From: Anaerolineae bacterium
GTDB lineage: Bacteria > Chloroflexota > Anaerolineae > Aggregatilineales > Phototrophicaceae
NCBI GenBank assembly: GCA_022820665.1
Contig: JAJEFB010000031.1
Location: forward strand, 186,001 to 250,000
Direction: 5' to 3'
DNA length: 64,000 nt
Part shown: positions 60,902 through 64,000 of the stretch, in pieces
Numbering within the stretch: position 1 is the stretch's first letter
How the letters are laid out: each line of letters opens with the position of its first letter
Position numbers and translations under genes: made by a program
The notes under the pieces: generated by a model
Told to the model about the DNA's origin: nothing
The model's database searches: none
What the model saw: only the letters and a program-made list of their open reading frames with translations

Positions 60902-63388
60902 CTATTCGGGACAAGTTGTGTCTTCGTCGATTTGACGCATAAGCTTGCTGGCTTCGGACTTCATCGCGTCATTCAAACGAAAGTCCTCGCTGAAGTAGAC
61001 CGACTCGGGGAAGCGGTAATTCCAGGCGCGATAGAAGCCCGCGCGGTCAACATCGCGGCTCAGGTTGCAATCGAAGCGGACGAGATAGCTATTGGCCATG
61101 CGACCGTCATTCTGATGATGGATATGCGACAGTCCCCAGGTCACGCCGCGGCCGTCGCCGCTGTCGCTGAAAGCGTCGGGCACAAAGGGACCGGCGGCGA
61201 TCGGCGGCGCCGAGACTTTGCCTCGGACCTCGAAGTTCAAGCCGTCCGAGGCGAATTGAACGGTGTTCTTTTCCGGTCCTTCGAGGCTGGTGATGGCAAC
61301 GATGCCTTCGCGAAAGGGGTAGAGAAAGGTCTCGTGGCCGCTGTTTGTAACCGGATTCAGCGGTGATTTGACGAAGGGACCGCGGGGATCCTCCGCCGTG
61401 GCGACTCCCCAGCCGATGCCGAGATCGTGGCGATAGGTCCTTCCGAATTGGACGCCCTTGTAATAGAGCCAGATTCTGCCGCGATAGACCAATACATAGG
61501 GGTCGTGCAACTTGTGCGAGTCCCAATCGCCGAAGCTGGCAACGGCGTCGGCATCATCGACGTCTCCCACAAAGGCTCCTCGACGCCCGGGTCTCAAGAC
61601 CGGCTGGTCAGTTTTGGTCCAGGGTCCCTCGGGCGAGGGGGACGAAGCCATGCCTATCTCGTGTAGGGAGCGGTGTTTCCAGATGCCTTGAATGACTTGG
61701 TAATAGAGATAGTATTTGCCCTTGTGGACAAGGATATCGGGCGTGAAGACCGCGCGATCGTCGTAGCTGCCTTTTGCGCCTCGCTGAACGGCGGGTCCTT
61801 GCTCCTGCCAATGGAAGCCGTCGGTCGACGTGGCGTACCAAATATCCGCCATATCCCAATCCCAGGCCGGTCTGGTGTCGGTAGCGGCTTCGATGCCCAT
61901 CCAGTCTTCGGCGGTCTGCCGGCGCGAATACCAAACGTAATAGCGATCGCCCGCCCTGATCACCTTGGAGGGATCGCGTCTAGTGACGCCGGCTTCTTTG
62001 CCGATGCCTGTGATTCGCGCGTATTTGAAGGCTGAAAAGAAGTCGCTCCGCCCGTCTTTGTAAATGCAGTAGGTATCGTAAACGCGGCGCGCCGCCGCGC
62101 TGAGCGGTTTTGACGGCCGCGATTCGTCCGGGCGCACGGGTTCGTTGCTGAAGGTACGCGGACGCTGGTTAATCTCGTTTAGCTTGACGTCTGGAGAAAA
62201 GAAAACGTCTTCGGGATAGCGTATATTCGTCCCGCGGAAGCCGGGGCGTTCCAGCTCGCGGCGCAGGTTGCAATCAAAACGGAGGAGATAGGAATTGCCG
62301 GCTTTTAACTCTTCGGTGGCGATATGCGAGAGCCCCCAGGTGATGCCTTTGCCGTCTTTGCTATCGCTGTAGGAATCCGGGGCGAAGGGACCCGCCGCCA
62401 GGGGCGGAAGAGTCACGTGGGCGGCTACTTCAAAGTTGAGTCCGTCCGGGGCGTATTGAACCGTGTCCTTTTCCGGACCGTCGTGCCCGCATATTGCCAG
62501 AATGCCTTCGCCGTAGGGGAAGAGACAAGTTTCGTGGCCGCTATTGGTCACGGGATTCAAAGTCGACTTGATAAAGGGTCCCTCGGGCGCTTCCGACATA
62601 GCCACACCCCAGGCGATTCCCCGGGCATATTTGGTGGTCCAGCCCATTGGCTGTCCCTTGTAGTAGAGCCAATACTTCCCATCCCGCAGCAATATGAAGG
62701 GATCGTGAACCTTGTGGCTGTCCCAATCCCCATAGCGGATCACGTCGTCGGAATCATCATCGCCGAGCCATCGGCCCATTCCCCCCGGCGTCAATACGGG
62801 CGCCTCGGCGCGGCGCCAGGGACCATGGGGCGAAGCCGCCCATGACATGCCGATTGTGTTGCGCGTGCGATGGGTATAGGGGTAATCAACCGCCTGATAA
62901 TAGAGATAGAATCTGTCTTTGGTCATCAGCACGTCGGGCGTAAATACGGATCGACCGTCGTAGGCATCCCGTGGACCCCGGCTGACGGCGACGCCTTGTT
63001 CTTGCCAGTTGAAGCCATCTTGTGATGTGGCATACCAGATTTCCGCCAGGTCCCAGTCATAGACCGGCGTGTCCCATGTTTGTTCCTGAAAGGGAGGCAT
63101 GTTCTTATGATTGCGGTCCTTGTCGGTCTTGCGCCGCGTGTACCAGACGAAATAAGTCCCATCGATACGCAGTACCGTTGTGGGGTCGCGCCGGGTCACG
63201 CCTTCCTCTTTGCCGAGGCCTGAAATTCGACTGTACTTGAAGGTCGTGTAGAATTCGCTAGTGGCGTCTTGAAAGCGACCCCACTTGTCGTAAAGACGAT
63301 GCGTCGCTCGGCTCAGCGGGCGATGGGTCGGCTTGATCGCTGTTGGCTCGCCCGGCAGCAGGGGCTTGTCGCTGTCATTGGCTTTCAT
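60902..63388 (-). CDS. tandem-duplicated GH117-like glycoside hydrolase
   Basis: An 828-residue soluble protein of two homologous five-bladed-propeller units. Each unit has FKY(S/A)RI(S/T)G(L/I)GKE-x-GVTRRDP, WYATSxDGFxWQEQG, (S/A)VFTPD, DWDSHK(V/L)HDP and NPVTNSGHET, at about residues 48-300 and 458-720. These blocks match GH117, the alpha-1,3-3,6-anhydro-L-galactosidases of agar breakdown, whose members normally contain one unit of about 360-400 residues. Both copies keep all visible motifs. No signal peptide is seen. It sits 14 bases downstream of a GMC oxidoreductase gene, in the same transcription direction. Agar as substrate is inferred only. Confidence 0.78.
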   Translation of the reverse strand: MKANDSDKPLLPGEPTAIKPTHRPLSRATHRLYDKWGRFQDATSEFYTTFKYSRISGLGKEEGVTRRDPTTVLRIDGTYFVWYTRRKTDKDRNHKNMPPFQEQTWDTPVYDWDLAEIWYATSQDGFNWQEQGVAVSRGPRDAYDGRSVFTPDVLMTKDRFYLYYQAVDYPYTHRTRNTIGMSWAASPHGPWRRAEAPVLTPGGMGRWLGDDDSDDVIRYGDWDSHKVHDPFILLRDGKYWLYYKGQPMGWTTKYARGIAWGVAMSEAPEGPFIKSTLNPVTNSGHETCLFPYGEGILAICGHDGPEKDTVQYAPDGLNFEVAAHVTLPPLAAGPFAPDSYSDSKDGKGITWGLSHIATEELKAGNSYLLRFDCNLRRELERPGFRGTNIRYPEDVFFSPDVKLNEINQRPRTFSNEPVRPDESRPSKPLSAAARRVYDTYCIYKDGRSDFFSAFKYARITGIGKEAGVTRRDPSKVIRAGDRYYVWYSRRQTAEDWMGIEAATDTRPAWDWDMADIWYATSTDGFHWQEQGPAVQRGAKGSYDDRAVFTPDILVHKGKYYLYYQVIQGIWKHRSLHEIGMASSPSPEGPWTKTDQPVLRPGRRGAFVGDVDDADAVASFGDWDSHKLHDPYVLVYRGRIWLYYKGVQFGRTYRHDLGIGWGVATAEDPRGPFVKSPLNPVTNSGHETFLYPFREGIVAITSLEGPEKNTVQFASDGLNFEVRGKVSAPPIAAGPFVPDAFSDSGDGRGVTWGLSHIHHQNDGRMANSYLVRFDCNLSRDVDRAGFYRAWNYRFPESVYFSEDFRLNDAMKSEASKLMRQIDEDTTCPE

Positions 63389-63402
63389 CTTGCATCCTTA
63401 AT

Positions 63403-64000
63403 TCATTCTTCGTTGAGAATCAGGTCGGCCGCCTTCTCGCCGATCATCATGCAAGGCGCGTTGGTGTTGGCGTTGACAATAAATGGCATGATTGAGGCAT
63501 CGGCTACCCGCAAGCCTTCAAGTCCATGCACTTGCAGGCGATCGTTGACGACAGACATGGGATCGCAGCCCATTCGACAACTGCAAGCTGGATGATAAAT
63601 GGTAGTCGCGAAATCACGAATGTAGTGAATCAATGCCCCGTCGGAAACGACATCAGCGCCGGGCAGAAACTCCTCGCCACGATAGCGCTCAAAGGCGTCG
63701 GTCGCAGCGAGCTCCCGCCCCAGCTTGACGCCGTGAAGCAAAACGCGGACATCGTCATCGTGGCTCAAGCAGCCGAAGTCTATTGAGGGCGGCGCGAAGG
63801 GATCATCTGATTGCAACTTGAGTTGACCGCTGCTTTTCGTGGCGACCAATCCTGCCAGGATCGTGAAACCGTGTCCATTGGGACTTTCGAATCCATGACG
63901 GATGAACCAGTCCGGTCCAAAGTGATATTGCAGTTCCGGCGAGCGCGCTTTCGGGTCCAGCCGTACGAACCCGCCGGATTCGCCCAGATTGGAGGTGAGC
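63403..64000 (-). CDS. GMC-family oxidoreductase (3' part)
   Basis: The last 198 codons of a flavin-dependent alcohol/choline-dehydrogenase-like enzyme; the 5' part lies beyond the window. The frame is open to the right edge (LTSNLGESGGFVRLDP near the edge). The C-terminal substrate domain shows the catalytic His in YHPACSCRMG, VHGLEGLRVADASIMP and NANTNAPCMMIGEKAADLIL, with Asn where the second catalytic His or Asn sits. It probably oxidises an alcohol or sugar and is cotranscribed with the GH117-like gene 14 bases downstream. Confidence 0.9.
   Translation of the reverse strand, partial: LTSNLGESGGFVRLDPKARSPELQYHFGPDWFIRHGFESPNGHGFTILAGLVATKSSGQLKLQSDDPFAPPSIDFGCLSHDDDVRVLLHGVKLGRELAATDAFERYRGEEFLPGADVVSDGALIHYIRDFATTIYHPACSCRMGCDPMSVVNDRLQVHGLEGLRVADASIMPFIVNANTNAPCMMIGEKAADLILNEE

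Noticed and set aside
1..64000. tRNA, rRNA, CRISPR arrays, transposases or phage genes
   Set aside because: No cloverleaf-like T-arm contexts, regular spacer arrays, DDE/serine recombinase motifs or phage structural genes were recognised by eye; a tRNAscan/Infernal run would be decisive.

Overview
The window looks like a chromosomal segment of a free-living bacterium, most likely a member of the Chloroflexota (Anaerolineae-like). The pointers are a separate pair of TIGR03960/TIGR03936-type radical SAM genes, a LysW-type carrier protein, a short FtsK, a Chloroflexi-style multi-membrane-span glycosyltransferase with a C-terminal beta domain, and cell-wall genes with no outer-membrane biogenesis genes alongside. 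The lineage is inferred from gene families only. No rRNA, tRNA, CRISPR array, transposase or prophage gene was recognised. The accessory signal is mainly several families of short intergenic repeats.

Layout. 1-1.3 kb: start of a LysW gene behind a leader that looks like a lysine-sensing attenuator, and a fructosamine-kinase-like gene. 1.3-3.5 kb: rpmF, fabD and an enoyl-CoA hydratase (+ strand). 3.5-10.6 kb: a tightly coupled minus-strand operon for peptidoglycan recycling (MFS permease, nagZ, AmiE-like serine hydrolase, GlcNAc/MurNAc-type kinase, murQ, nagA). 11-17 kb: MOSC protein, APH-like phosphotransferase, plsC, rluB and a membrane GT2 glycosyltransferase. 16.7-22.4 kb: ddl, a membrane-anchored MurF-like ligase, an alpha/beta hydrolase and a radical SAM protein. 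22.5-27.4 kb: secreted propeller protein, DinB, psuG, DUF2344 protein, two small membrane proteins and an SRAP protein. 27.7-34.4 kb: ftsK, a 7TM/GAF-like/HTH regulator, a GNAT and the primary sigma factor rpoD.

35.9-47 kb: an arginine operon argC-argB-argD-argJ, followed by carA-carB-hpt-cca. It is preceded by a sigma-70 promoter, an arginine-codon-rich short ORF and a rho-independent terminator, which together look like an arginine attenuator. The lysW and argC leaders share the same logic: a codon-biased peptide, then a terminator just before the first gene. They are the most interesting regulatory signal here.

47-64 kb: rsmD, a URO-D-like protein, a TPR protein, a heterodimeric ABC exporter with one degenerate ATPase site, a large membrane glycosyltransferase, a double-XRE protein, an APC permease with a long cytosolic tail, a SAM methyltransferase, a tandem-duplicated GH117-like glycosidase and the 3' part of a GMC oxidoreductase that runs off the window.
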